Origin: Lachnospiraceae bacterium | GTDB lineage: Bacteria > Bacillota > Clostridia > Lachnospirales > Lachnospiraceae | Length of the DNA: 64,000 nucleotides | Direction: 5' to 3' | Assembly (NCBI GenBank): GCA_017411305.1 | Contig: JAFQQI010000052.1 | Coordinates: 124,001 to 188,000 of the forward strand | Shown here: in pieces, positions 16,226 to 25,609 of the stretch | Position numbering within the stretch: the stretch's first letter is position 1 | Layout: each line of letters starts with the position of its first letter | Made by a program: the position numbers and the translations under genes | The notes under the pieces: generated by a model | What the model was told of the DNA's origin: nothing | The model's database searches: none | Seen by the model: the letters and a program-made list of their open reading frames with translations, nothing else

Positions 16226-16255
16226 AAAAAAACCTCCTTGTTGTATCACAGGAGG
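16226..16255 (-). terminator. Riboswitch expression platform: hairpin covering the thiT ribosome site, followed by a U tract
   Basis: Minus strand: CCTCCT (16250-16255 side) pairs with AGGAGG around an 11-nt loop (16233-16255), and is followed by seven T before the ATG. The 3' arm of the stem is the thiT Shine-Dalgarno. The same hairpin could therefore terminate transcription and hide the ribosome site when TPP is bound. Confidence 0.6.
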
Positions 16256-16354
16256 GGCTATGTGAATTCTACGGGCAGACATCAAAAACGGATAAGCGGC
16301 AGGCATTCAAAGCCTTTTATTTACTTCACCGTTTTCAATATCAGCATCTGTAAA

Positions 16355-16440
16355 ATTCTGCTTCCCTACGCCGGTATTATCCGGGTCAGGTAATGAGGGT
16401 CAGAGCCTAAGGCTCAATCTCAGCATAAGCACCCCTAGCG
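16355..16440 (-). promoter_or_regulatory. TPP riboswitch (THI element)
   Basis: On the minus strand the conserved blocks of the TPP aptamer appear in order: AGGGGTGCTTA, GCTGAGAT, a variable hairpin (GAGCCTTAGGCTC), ACCCTCATTACCTGA, and CCGGATAATACCGGCGTAGGGAA. It controls thiT, whose start is 130 nt downstream. Confidence 0.97.
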
Positions 16441-16469
16441 ATATGTTTTATTTTATTAAGTTATTTACA

Positions 16470-16498
16470 AGAATATCTCTCTTGCCCTTACTTGTCAA
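16470..16498 (-). promoter_or_regulatory. Promoter for the TPP riboswitch-thiT transcript
   Basis: TTGACA (16493-16498), 17-bp spacer, TATTCT (16470-16475) on the minus strand. The -35 overlaps the last codons of addA. The perfect 8-bp inverted repeat TTGCCCTT / AAGGGCAA spans the same place. Confidence 0.65.
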
Positions 16499-19400
16499 GG
16501 GCAATTTCCTTACCCAGCGCAAATGAGTAAATAATCTTTTCTTTTACAGGCTTTCCGGTCAACCTTGTCAAGGCTTCCGCATAATAATCAAGCTGAAGAT
16601 AATATCGTTTCACAAGCTCATCCGCACTTTGCACACGGTCCGTTTTATAATCTGCCACCACAATACCGTCTTCCTCTTCGAAATACACGTCAATAATTCC
16701 CTGCATCAGCACCATTTCCGTATCAGGAAAGCTTTCCTTCACCCTGTCTGCGGACAGTCCCAGTACAAAGGGCTGTTCTTTATACAGCTTCTTTTTGGCT
16801 GCCGCTACCATCATCCTTTTTGCCAGATTTGTCTGTAAAAAAGCGCATAATTTATCCGCTGACACTGCACCTCTCCACTCATGGCTCAACTTGCCGCCGG
16901 CTTCCATGGTATCTGCCTGCATATGAAGCTCCTGCATAATCTTCTTGCATCGTTCATCGCTTTCCTTTGTCGTATCCGAAGCAATTCCGTAAAACGCCGT
17001 AAAATCAAGTAATTCCATTACCTTGTGGTAAGCACTTCCTCTGTCTGTGCCGGACATACCTTCCTTTGCCTTAATAAAGGACGGAATATAAGGAACAATC
17101 TCAGGCTCTTCAAATAGCTCCTTTGAAAAAGCATCCCCATCTTCCTTCGGCGTATATGCCGCTTTTTTCAGTTCCGACACAGTTGTCTTTACAAATAATT
17201 CGGATAAATATTGATGCAAGTAAGTACGTTTGAATTTTTGTGACAGTTCTGTCACAACTCTCTTGTCTGCCTCGGTCATCAGTAATCTTTGCAGAAGTCC
17301 GGTAGTTTCAATCGTCTCCCTTACCTCTGCATGTAGCATATCCTCAGGATAAACGTAAGTAAGATCTTCTACGCAAGGCGCCACTAAATCAAGGAAACAA
17401 TTAGACTTGGAAAGCGCGGAAAAACTAAGCCTGTTTTGTCCGGCTCCATCTCCTGCTGCTTCCCGTTCCAAACCTTCCTTCCATTTGTCAATATCATTTA
17501 CCAACGCTGTTAAGATTAGTTTTTCCTTGGCTCTGGTCATGGCAACATAAAGTACGCGAATTTCTTCTCCCAGACTATCCAGCTTCATTTTCATTGCTAC
17601 CGCATTTTTCCGCAAGGTTTTACTTTGGATTCTTCTTGTATTATCGATATAGTCTACACCGATTCCCATATCCGCATCTGCTATCAGACGTCCTGTAGTA
17701 TCCTGTCTGTTGAATCGCTTAGAAAGGCCGGACACAAAGCAGATAGGAAACTCCAAACCTTTACTTTTGTGAATACTCATAATCCTGACTACATCCTCAT
17801 TTTCATCCGTAATATCCGCTTCTCCGTAGTCCACCTGATATTTCTCAAGCTGCTTGATATATCTCAAAAAATGAAACAAACCGTAATAGCTGGTCTTTTC
17901 AAAAGCTGCCGCCTTGGTCAGCAGCATTTCTACATTTGCACGTCTTTGTCCGCCTCCCGGCTTAGCCGAAATATACTCCAAATATCCTGTCCTGCTGAGA
18001 ACATTCTGAATCAGGGTATGAATGGGGGTATAAGATGCCTGATATCGCAGTTCTCTTAAAAAGGTAAGAAACTCGCTTACTTTTTTAGCCAAAGTCGTTT
18101 CTTCTTCATCTACCTTTTTATCAGAATTTTCTTTTATCTCTTCATTTGCAAAGCTTTTCACATTTTCATACAAAAAGCATCCTTTTTCTCCCTTACCTCT
18201 AATCAGGGCAATTTCCTCATCCGTAAATGCACCGAAAAAAGAACGCATCACACCATAGAACGGAATATCCTGCAGCGGATTATCCAGCACATGTAACAGC
18301 TGAAGCAATTCCTTGATTTCAGGCGCCTGAAAATATCCGGTTCTTGATGCCACGTAAGCCGGAATCCCTTCTTTCTCAAATACCTGTTTAAAGTCCTCTG
18401 CCCAGCCGGAGGTTGTCCGCAACAAAATTACAATATCTCCGTATCTTGCAGGACGAAGTTTCCCGCTATCCTTATCGGTTACTTTAAATTCCGCTATCAA
18501 ACGTTTTATCCTTCCGGCAACCGCAAGGGCCTCCTGCTCACGTACAGAAAGTCTCTCTTCCTGCATTTTCCCGATAATTACTGTCTCTGTCCGGTTTTCT
18601 CCATACTCCGGAAACGTAGCCCCCGGATAAAGAGCTGCATCATCATCGTACTCCACGCCTCCAAGCTCACGGTGCATAATTTTACGGAACAAATCGTTCA
18701 CACTTGCAAGTACTTGTGGCCTGCTTCGGAAGTTTTTATGCAAATCAATTCGTTGTCTGAGTGAGTCAACCTTTTCATAGCAGGTGTATTTCTCAATAAA
18801 TAACTCGGGTCTTGCCAAACGGAATTTATAAATGCTTTGTTTCACGTCTCCGACCATAAACCGGTTAAATCTTCCCTCATCTTCACCGGATATGCTTTGC
18901 AGCAAAAGTTCCTGCACCAGGTTACTGTCCTGGTATTCATCAATCAATATCTCATAAAAAAACTGCCGATATTCTTTGGCCGCAGCCGTTGCCTGAAGAC
19001 TTCCGTCTTCTTTCTTCTGCAAAAGAATATTAAGTGCGAAGTGCTCCATATCAGGAAAATCTATGATATTTTCCTGCCGTTTTCTGGCATCAAAACGCTG
19101 TTTAAACTCAGCAACAAGCCTGAGAAGAACTTTCACCGGCTCTTTCGCCTGTCCCATACGGGCTGCTACCTGCTCCGGAGAAAGCAGTAAGAAGTCCTCC
19201 TTTAATTCTTCTACCTGCTTCTTTACCTGATTTCGTAATCCTTGGGCCTGTTTTTTTAATTCATCATCAACACTTTCATCCTTCTTCGAAGGTAATCTGC
19301 CGAAAGCAATTCCCTCTACTGCTTCTCCTATGGCACGGAAGGTAGTCTTTTGACTTACTCTTTTCAGCATTTCCTCTTCCTGTTCCAAAAGGCTGCCGTA

Positions 19401-20138
19401 ATAATAGGGACCTGCCGGCATTTCAGCAAGCTTCCGAGCTCTTGCCAGCCTGTCTGCGCATTCCTGAAAGGAAACCTGTATATACTCAGTAAGATAACGG
19501 CACCAGTCACTTTCTTCCATTTCTGTAACACTTGTTATTTCATAATCCTTTTCCCGTTTTAAAAGCCATTCCTCGGGCCAAGGATAGCTCATGGAAAATT
19601 CATACAGCTTCAGAATATACTCTTCCAGTATTTTGTCATTACTGCCTCCGGTGAAATATTCCGTGCAGGCAAGGAATTCTTCTTTTGCCTGTTCATATTT
19701 TTCTTCCAATAGTTCACTGAGCACATCCTGCTTTAACAGACGCAGTTCTCCCTCATCCGCCACACGAAAGCCGGGATCCAAACCGATATCATTGAAATTA
19801 TTGCGGATTACAAACAGACAGAAACTGTCAATGGTAGTAATCTGGGCATTGTGAAGCAGGGCAGCCTGTCTTTGCAGATGAGCGTTCTCCGGCTCGTTTT
19901 GAAGCCGCGCATCAATTGCCCGGCTGATACGTTCACGCATCTCAGCCGCTGCCGCATTGGTAAAAGTTACCACCAAAAGCCTGTCAATATCCACTTTATG
20001 TTCTTCATCGGAAATCATCTGAATGATTCGCTCAACCAGTACCGCTGTTTTACCGCTTCCTGCCGCTGCCGATACCAAGATATTGCGTTCTCGCAGATCA
20101 ATTACCATCTGCTGCTGTGGCGTAAATGAAACTGCCAT
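16488..20138 (-). CDS. addA: ATP-dependent helicase/nuclease subunit A
   Basis: 1216 residues from the ATG at 20138 (AAGGA 9 nt upstream; the ATG at 20156 has no ribosome site). UvrD-type SF1A helicase with Walker A AAAGSGKT (24-31), motif II LIDEYQDS, and late helicase motifs including VRIMSIHKSKGLEFP and RVLYVAMTRAKEKL. The C-terminal PD-(D/E)XK nuclease domain shows GIIDVYFEEEDG and VADYKTDR with the catalytic D-x-K. With AddB it processes double-strand breaks to load RecA, the Firmicutes counterpart of RecBCD. It begins 29 bp after addB and is the second gene of that operon. Confidence 0.98.
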   Translation of the reverse strand: MAVSFTPQQQMVIDLRERNILVSAAAGSGKTAVLVERIIQMISDEEHKVDIDRLLVVTFTNAAAAEMRERISRAIDARLQNEPENAHLQRQAALLHNAQITTIDSFCLFVIRNNFNDIGLDPGFRVADEGELRLLKQDVLSELLEEKYEQAKEEFLACTEYFTGGSNDKILEEYILKLYEFSMSYPWPEEWLLKREKDYEITSVTEMEESDWCRYLTEYIQVSFQECADRLARARKLAEMPAGPYYYGSLLEQEEEMLKRVSQKTTFRAIGEAVEGIAFGRLPSKKDESVDDELKKQAQGLRNQVKKQVEELKEDFLLLSPEQVAARMGQAKEPVKVLLRLVAEFKQRFDARKRQENIIDFPDMEHFALNILLQKKEDGSLQATAAAKEYRQFFYEILIDEYQDSNLVQELLLQSISGEDEGRFNRFMVGDVKQSIYKFRLARPELFIEKYTCYEKVDSLRQRIDLHKNFRSRPQVLASVNDLFRKIMHRELGGVEYDDDAALYPGATFPEYGENRTETVIIGKMQEERLSVREQEALAVAGRIKRLIAEFKVTDKDSGKLRPARYGDIVILLRTTSGWAEDFKQVFEKEGIPAYVASRTGYFQAPEIKELLQLLHVLDNPLQDIPFYGVMRSFFGAFTDEEIALIRGKGEKGCFLYENVKSFANEEIKENSDKKVDEEETTLAKKVSEFLTFLRELRYQASYTPIHTLIQNVLSRTGYLEYISAKPGGGQRRANVEMLLTKAAAFEKTSYYGLFHFLRYIKQLEKYQVDYGEADITDENEDVVRIMSIHKSKGLEFPICFVSGLSKRFNRQDTTGRLIADADMGIGVDYIDNTRRIQSKTLRKNAVAMKMKLDSLGEEIRVLYVAMTRAKEKLILTALVNDIDKWKEGLEREAAGDGAGQNRLSFSALSKSNCFLDLVAPCVEDLTYVYPEDMLHAEVRETIETTGLLQRLLMTEADKRVVTELSQKFKRTYLHQYLSELFVKTTVSELKKAAYTPKEDGDAFSKELFEEPEIVPYIPSFIKAKEGMSGTDRGSAYHKVMELLDFTAFYGIASDTTKESDERCKKIMQELHMQADTMEAGGKLSHEWRGAVSADKLCAFLQTNLAKRMMVAAAKKKLYKEQPFVLGLSADRVKESFPDTEMVLMQGIIDVYFEEEDGIVVADYKTDRVQSADELVKRYYLQLDYYAEALTRLTGKPVKEKIIYSFALGKEIALDK

Positions 20139-20167
20139 GACTGCTTTTCCTTTCATCTGTTATTTTA

Positions 20168-23100
20168 TCAAATTTCTTCCCTCATTTTAGCCAAAAGCTC
20201 ATCATCCGGAAGTGTGGGTAATATCCGGCATTCATAACCCGGTATTTTTTCATCAAAACCGCATACCGCTTTATAATCACAGTAAGTACAAGCCTGATAA
20301 TTCCCCTGTTCACAAGGATTTATCGCTATATTTCCTTCCAAAATGGCTTTTCCCGTCTCTTTGATTTTCCGGTTCACGAAATCAGAAACCACCTGATAAT
20401 CTTCTTTTGAAATCACACTGGAGGAGGCTGAAAAGCTACCGTCCTTTTTGCGTTCCACAGGAACAATTAAGGATTTATCGGAAAATTCCTTATCTAAAAG
20501 TCCTATCACCTCAGGCTTATCGCTGACTATACCGGTCATCCTGAGTTCCTTTTGCAACCGCTCATTGATTTCCTCCGGTGACAATTCTTTTTCTTCTTTT
20601 ACCATTGGGTCATTTACATGATAATAAAGTAATGCTGCCGGAACGATTTCTTTGTCCGGATTCTTTTTCCTCTCATGCTCTGAAGCCACATTCATATACA
20701 CAACAAGCTGTAGCTGTAACCCATAATAAAGAGCTGCCAGATCAAACTTTTTGTTTCCCGACTTATAATCGATAACCTTCACATACACATGGTCTGCATC
20801 CTCATAGGTGTCAATCCGGTCAATTCTGCCCCGGAGCTTCATTTTTTCCTGACCTGTCAGCGCAATATTTACCGATTCCAGATTTTCCACCTTAGAAAAA
20901 GACATTTCAAAATGAGCGGGGGTAAATAATCCGCCTTTTAACTGCTTTTGAAGAGTATGAATGGTTCTGCACAAGATACGGTAAAAACGTTCTACCATAT
21001 AGGAATAACGCGCGTTACTGTAAAGAACTGTTTCACCATACTGCGCCGCACAGCTTTCCAGTGCCTCCCGAAGTAAACGTTCTCCCTCTTCCTTTGGAAA
21101 ATCAAACCATGTATAATTACAATCTGCAAGTTTTCCTGCAAAAAGCTCAAGGACATTATGATAGATATTTCCCAAATCCACCTGTTCAAAGCCATACTCT
21201 TCCCGCTCCTTCAGCTTCAGTCCGTATTGCAAAAAATGCGCATAGGCACAGCCTGCAAACTTTTCCAAACGGCTGACAGAGTTTTCCAGCATGGTACCGT
21301 AAATACTTTTAGCCACAATACTGCTTAAAGGAGAATGCCGGTAGCTCATGAAAGCTGCCTCTGTCATTTTTTGCACCAGCGGAGCATACTTAGGCTCCTT
21401 TCCATACAACGAAAGAAGTGCTGCAAGTGTTCCTGCATTTTCCTCTTCTCCGGGTCTTTCCGCATAAGTGCGAAGTTTCTCCGACACGAAAGTAAGGCCA
21501 TCCTTTACACCCGTTATTTTCCCAACAATATTTTCTCCGGCTTCTGCATATTTGGTCTGTATTTCCGGGAAAAGTCTTCTTATCATATCAATCAAATAGG
21601 ACGGCCGCAGACTCTTCCCTTCACTGCTTACCTTTGCATAGGATAAGAAAAGCTTTTCCGAAGGCTTTGTCAAATTCATATATAAATACAATCTTTGAAT
21701 ATACATTTGTTGTCTGGGTGTGGGTGCCAGTTCAAAATCCGATTCCTTTAAGTATTCTCTGTCAATGTCGGAAAGGATACCTCCCTTGGAACTGCCTTTA
21801 GGAATGTTTCCGTCATTTACACCAAGCACAAACAGTATCTTAACCTGTTTTAATCTGGTTCTCTCCATATCACCGGCTACCACACGGTCAATACTTCCCG
21901 GAATAATGCCGATTTCAATCTCTGCAAAGCCTGCGTCCAAAATATCCGCAAACTCCTGCAGGGTAAGCTCTTCCTTTCCCAAAAGACTGTCTATCTGCTC
22001 AAGAAGCTCCATAACAAGACGATAAATCTGGGCATATTCCCTTGCTTTTTCCCTATCGCCCGTCTCATCAAAGAAAGACGCATAGCTACCCAGCTTTTCC
22101 TGTATTTTGGCATTTACAATAAAGTCATAAAGAGCTCTGACATAATCTCCTGCTGTTTGCTGCTTTACCAGCAATGGGGAAAGCTGTTCCATCAGTTTTT
22201 CTCTTGACTGATTTAGTCTATCAAGGAGTAACAGCTGTTTTTCTTCTTCCATAACCCATGGTTTTCTGACAAATGCTTCACTCCACTTTTTCTTTCCTTT
22301 TAAGCCAAGTGACAGCGCATAGTTTTCCAGCCTGTCGATTTCTTCCTCTTCAAAATCAGCAAGTCCGCTTCGTAAATAGTGGAAAACAGATTCATAGGAA
22401 AAATTGGTCAACCTGATTTTCAGACTGCTTCTGATAAATTCGATAAAGGGATTCAGCAAAAGTCCTCGGGTCTTATCAATAAACATGGGAAGTTCAAATA
22501 CATCGGCCTCCCGCTTCAAATATTCCCCGTAAACCTCCAAATCTCCTGCAATAATAGCAATATCACGGTAGCAGTAGCCTTCAGATAACACCAGTTCTTT
22601 TATCCGGCGGCATACTTCTCTGGCTTCCTGCGCCGGATTGTATGCCTCTGTAATGCAAACGGCGTCTGCCTCATCCGCTTTCTTCCGATATACCCTTAAA
22701 GGATAACGGAACAGTTGCTTTTCCAAATGTGCCAGCTGCATATTCCCTGCAAACCGGGCAACCGGCTCCGTTCTTAAAAACACATCTTCTTTTCTGCCTA
22801 CGCCGGCTTCCTCTGCCAGCTTACACAAGTCAGTTACCGTCTTCTTGCTTAAATAAAACAGCTCCTGCTCTCCTGCCTGTCCAAAAGGATTTTCCTTTCC
22901 ATCTATCAATACGGATATGATTACGGTATCCGCAAGCTGCATCAGCCTTTGTATCAGGCGGTTCTGAATCGGTGTAAAGCCTGTAAATCCGTCAAAAATA
23001 ACGACACTGTTCTTTACGATCTCCGACTTTTCGACTGCTCTGGTCAAAAGCTCCAGTGTTTCCTCTGTGGTAATAAATTCATCTTCTATATAGGATCGAA

Positions 23101-23596
23101 ATGCCTGATAAATCAGTTGTAAATCCTTCAGCTTATCATACAGGGAACCGTGTCCTTTTGCATATTCGGCAAGCTCTGCCACTGCATCCGGTTTCATTCC
23201 GTACTGCATAAACTCTGAAATCGCTGACTTCACTTCATGGATATATCCGATTTTATTTAAATTAGCACCGATAACCGGAAGCGCTTCTGTGATTTGCGCT
23301 GCCACTTTGCGGAGAACCAGACTTTTGCCTGTATCATCAAGTACCGGCTTTGTGCCGTAGCCTGTCTCTTCAAAAATGCGGTGGGATAATCGTCCGAAGC
23401 TAAGCACGTCAATGTTACGGATTCCTTTTACCTTACTGGCGTTTACCAAGTCGAACTGGGTTTGCATGGTAAACTGATCCGGCACTAAAAACAAAATATT
23501 CTTCTCCGGATTCTTTTCCGCCAAAGCCAGCATGTCCATATGTAGTTGTCTGCTTTTACCGGAACCCGATGGGCCGAAATAAAATTGCAATGACAT
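20168..23596 (-). CDS. addB: ATP-dependent helicase/nuclease subunit B
   Basis: 1142 residues. N-terminal Walker A GPSGSGKS at 8-15. The middle has an inactivated helicase fold including LFVLGVNDGNIPKGS. The C-terminal nuclease domain has KVIDYKSGNKKFDLAALYYG with the D-x-K motif. Four cysteines of the family's iron-sulphur cluster are visible: one in RLEKFAGCAYAHFLQYGL and three in CEQGNYQACTYCDYKAVC near the C-terminus. AddB supplies the second nuclease and the Chi-recognition function of the AddAB complex. The gene starts 49 bp after a lipoprotein gene, and may be cotranscribed with it. Confidence 0.98.
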   Translation of the reverse strand: MSLQFYFGPSGSGKSRQLHMDMLALAEKNPEKNILFLVPDQFTMQTQFDLVNASKVKGIRNIDVLSFGRLSHRIFEETGYGTKPVLDDTGKSLVLRKVAAQITEALPVIGANLNKIGYIHEVKSAISEFMQYGMKPDAVAELAEYAKGHGSLYDKLKDLQLIYQAFRSYIEDEFITTEETLELLTRAVEKSEIVKNSVVIFDGFTGFTPIQNRLIQRLMQLADTVIISVLIDGKENPFGQAGEQELFYLSKKTVTDLCKLAEEAGVGRKEDVFLRTEPVARFAGNMQLAHLEKQLFRYPLRVYRKKADEADAVCITEAYNPAQEAREVCRRIKELVLSEGYCYRDIAIIAGDLEVYGEYLKREADVFELPMFIDKTRGLLLNPFIEFIRSSLKIRLTNFSYESVFHYLRSGLADFEEEEIDRLENYALSLGLKGKKKWSEAFVRKPWVMEEEKQLLLLDRLNQSREKLMEQLSPLLVKQQTAGDYVRALYDFIVNAKIQEKLGSYASFFDETGDREKAREYAQIYRLVMELLEQIDSLLGKEELTLQEFADILDAGFAEIEIGIIPGSIDRVVAGDMERTRLKQVKILFVLGVNDGNIPKGSSKGGILSDIDREYLKESDFELAPTPRQQMYIQRLYLYMNLTKPSEKLFLSYAKVSSEGKSLRPSYLIDMIRRLFPEIQTKYAEAGENIVGKITGVKDGLTFVSEKLRTYAERPGEEENAGTLAALLSLYGKEPKYAPLVQKMTEAAFMSYRHSPLSSIVAKSIYGTMLENSVSRLEKFAGCAYAHFLQYGLKLKEREEYGFEQVDLGNIYHNVLELFAGKLADCNYTWFDFPKEEGERLLREALESCAAQYGETVLYSNARYSYMVERFYRILCRTIHTLQKQLKGGLFTPAHFEMSFSKVENLESVNIALTGQEKMKLRGRIDRIDTYEDADHVYVKVIDYKSGNKKFDLAALYYGLQLQLVVYMNVASEHERKKNPDKEIVPAALLYYHVNDPMVKEEKELSPEEINERLQKELRMTGIVSDKPEVIGLLDKEFSDKSLIVPVERKKDGSFSASSSVISKEDYQVVSDFVNRKIKETGKAILEGNIAINPCEQGNYQACTYCDYKAVCGFDEKIPGYECRILPTLPDDELLAKMREEI

Positions 23597-23645
23597 ATTC
23601 TTTTCCTTTATTTATATATTTGTTAATGATTCATATGCATAACGC

Positions 23646-24578
23646 TTAGTATTCCAGCATATAAGCATCCCAGCCGGAATCAAATACAAAGCAATAGGTC
23701 GGCTGTATTGCGTCTCCTTCATAAATATAGTATTTTTGTAATTCACCGTGCGTAATATATTCAAATGAACATACTTCTCTGCCCAATTCATCAAAATAAC
23801 AGGTCACATAATCTCCAATGATATTATAATCTCTTCCGTCCGCTCTGCCTTGCTTTTTATAAAGCGTTCCGTTTTCTCTATAGGAATATCGGATTTCACA
23901 TTTTATCAGTGAATCTTCTCCTTCGTTTTTACCAAAAGCCCAATCGCTATCATTATACAGTTTCCCTGCATAGCTGTATGTAGTTATGTTCCCGTTTTCG
24001 TCGTATTCGGCAGAATTCTGAATATCAGTTAAAGCATAATCATCTTCCTCTATTGGCACACCATTATAGGTAAACAGTTCCGGCACGCGGTAAGCTTCCT
24101 TTGCCTGCTTACTTTTACAAAACGAAAAACCAACCCTACTGCTTCTGTCAACATCATAACCATAGCTGACTCCGCTTCCGGACTTTGTTTCCGTATCATA
24201 ATATAAGGTAAGCACAGGCTCTCCCGTTTCCGGTTCACAGAATTCATAAAAAGGTGCTTGTCCATCCGGACGAAACCTACTGTCGTCATCCCCGGCTTCC
24301 AGCCAAAACCAATCTGCCTCCTGCTCTTCCGGCACTGTTGTCTTCGGTTCTTCCGGCACTGTTGCCTCCGGCTGCAAACTTGTGCTTTCTGCCGCCATAT
24401 TCCGATTATCCTCTGTATTTTCTGTGCTCGCTTCCTCCAATGCTCCTACTCTGACTTCTTTATCTGCTACATTCCGAAGTTTTCTTATCCCGGAATATTC
24501 ACCATCAGTCCTGCAGCCGGACAAAAAGGTACACACAATCATCACAACAACACTCAATATTGTTATTCGTTTCGTCAT
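23646..24578 (-). CDS. Lipoprotein of unknown function
   Basis: 310 residues from the ATG at 24578 (a TTG two codons earlier is possible; the ribosome site is weak either way). Signal: basic N-terminus, hydrophobic run, lipobox LSGC around residue 20. A Glu/Pro/Thr-rich linker follows (about 45-90, with a repeated VPEEPKT / VPEEQEA pattern). After it comes a beta-rich domain with repeated patterns such as EYDENGNITTYSYAGKLY and CYFDELGREVCSFEYI. These last resemble the YD-like repeats found in RHS-type or sugar-binding surface proteins. No catalytic residues recognised. Predicted on the outer membrane face. Position between the HAD phosphatase and addB gives no functional hint. Confidence 0.8.
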   Translation of the reverse strand: MTKRITILSVVVMIVCTFLSGCRTDGEYSGIRKLRNVADKEVRVGALEEASTENTEDNRNMAAESTSLQPEATVPEEPKTTVPEEQEADWFWLEAGDDDSRFRPDGQAPFYEFCEPETGEPVLTLYYDTETKSGSGVSYGYDVDRSSRVGFSFCKSKQAKEAYRVPELFTYNGVPIEEDDYALTDIQNSAEYDENGNITTYSYAGKLYNDSDWAFGKNEGEDSLIKCEIRYSYRENGTLYKKQGRADGRDYNIIGDYVTCYFDELGREVCSFEYITHGELQKYYIYEGDAIQPTYCFVFDSGWDAYMLEY

Positions 24579-24612
24579 TCTCAAACCACTTTCTCTATCC
24601 GCAAGTATTTAA

Positions 24613-25428
24613 CTATAAATATGCTGTCATTTCTTTTACCGAATCAAATATCAAATCCGGCACTACATCCGACTGCTTCACATCCTCCATGGTTGCTTCA
24701 CCGCTAAGTACTAAAATGCCTGTATATCCGTTATTCACCCCTGCCGCCACATCTGTATAAAGCCGATCGCCCACCATAGCTGTTTCTTCTTTAGAAACGC
24801 CCATGCGCCCGGCAAGATAATCCATAATATCACCGCTGGGTTTCCCTACCACATGATCCGGATAACGGAATGCAGATACGTGAATAAAGGCATGAATAGC
24901 TCCCGCATCGGGAATAAACCCGGTCTCTGTAGGACAATTGTAATCAGGATGGGTGGTAATATAGGGAAGACCGTCTCTTACATAATCACATACCTTACAC
25001 ATCTTTGCATAGGTAAGGGTAGTATCAAACCCTGTTACTACTACCTCAGCTTCATTCTCTGACAGCTCAATTCCTTCCTCTAAAAACTCCTTGGTAAGAA
25101 GCTCATTTCCCAAAAGGAATACTTTCTTTCCCGGGTAATTTCTTTTCAAATAGTCAATGGTGGCTTGTCCGGAGGTTACAATCCGGCTCTTATCTACGGC
25201 AAGTCCCATTCTCCCAAGCTTCTCCACATAGTTTTCGGGTCCCTTGGAGGAATTATTGGTCAGAAACACATAGCTCTTGCCGGCTCTCTCTACTGCTTCA
25301 AGAAATTCTCTTGCACCTTCAATCCATTGTTCTCCAAGGTAGATGGTTCCATCCATATCCAATGCGTAACATGTGATATTTTTTAATTTGTTTTCTATGT
25401 CGCTATTTACTGTCGGTATCTGCTTCAT
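24613..25428 (-). CDS. HAD-superfamily class IIA phosphatase
   Basis: 271 residues from the ATG at 25428 (GGAG 8 nt upstream); the longer frame to 25500 would run into the uraA terminator region. HAD motifs: nucleophile Asp24 in YALDMDGTIYLGE, motif II in VFLTNNSSKGPENY, the conserved Lys in VVGKPSGDIMDYL, and motif IV in MVGDRLYTDVAAG. The large C2A cap between motifs II and III marks subgroup IIA (NagD/AraL/4-nitrophenylphosphatase-like). These act on nucleotides, sugar phosphates or glycolytic side products; the substrate here is unknown. It lies 34 bp upstream of the lipoprotein gene. Confidence 0.93.
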   Translation of the reverse strand: MKQIPTVNSDIENKLKNITCYALDMDGTIYLGEQWIEGAREFLEAVERAGKSYVFLTNNSSKGPENYVEKLGRMGLAVDKSRIVTSGQATIDYLKRNYPGKKVFLLGNELLTKEFLEEGIELSENEAEVVVTGFDTTLTYAKMCKVCDYVRDGLPYITTHPDYNCPTETGFIPDAGAIHAFIHVSAFRYPDHVVGKPSGDIMDYLAGRMGVSKEETAMVGDRLYTDVAAGVNNGYTGILVLSGEATMEDVKQSDVVPDLIFDSVKEMTAYL

Positions 25429-25508
25429 GTCTTTATCTCCGCTTCGCGTCGCTTGTTTTTCTTTTGTGCCGATTATATCATTCCATATAGGCTTTTTCAA
25501 ACAAAACA

Positions 25509-25530
25509 GCCCGTGAGGATTCTCACGGGC
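25509..25530 (-). terminator. Terminator after uraA
   Basis: Minus strand: perfect 9-bp stem GCCCGTGAG / CTCACGGGC followed by TGTTTTGTTTG. It lies 80 bp past the uraA stop. Confidence 0.75.
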
Positions 25531-25609
25531 CGACTTTCTGTTTTATTTCTACTGTATTACAAGCACCAACAACTCCATAAATTAAATCGTCTTTTAATTT
25601 ATGTGTTTC

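Noticed and set aside
16226-16306. Extended N-terminus of ThiT
   Set aside because: This stretch is the riboswitch leader; the strong ribosome site sits before the ATG at 16225.
24254-24707. Several plus-strand frames of 66-149 codons opposite the lipoprotein gene
   Set aside because: They lie wholly antisense to genes with clear domains and lack ribosome sites; they are shadows.
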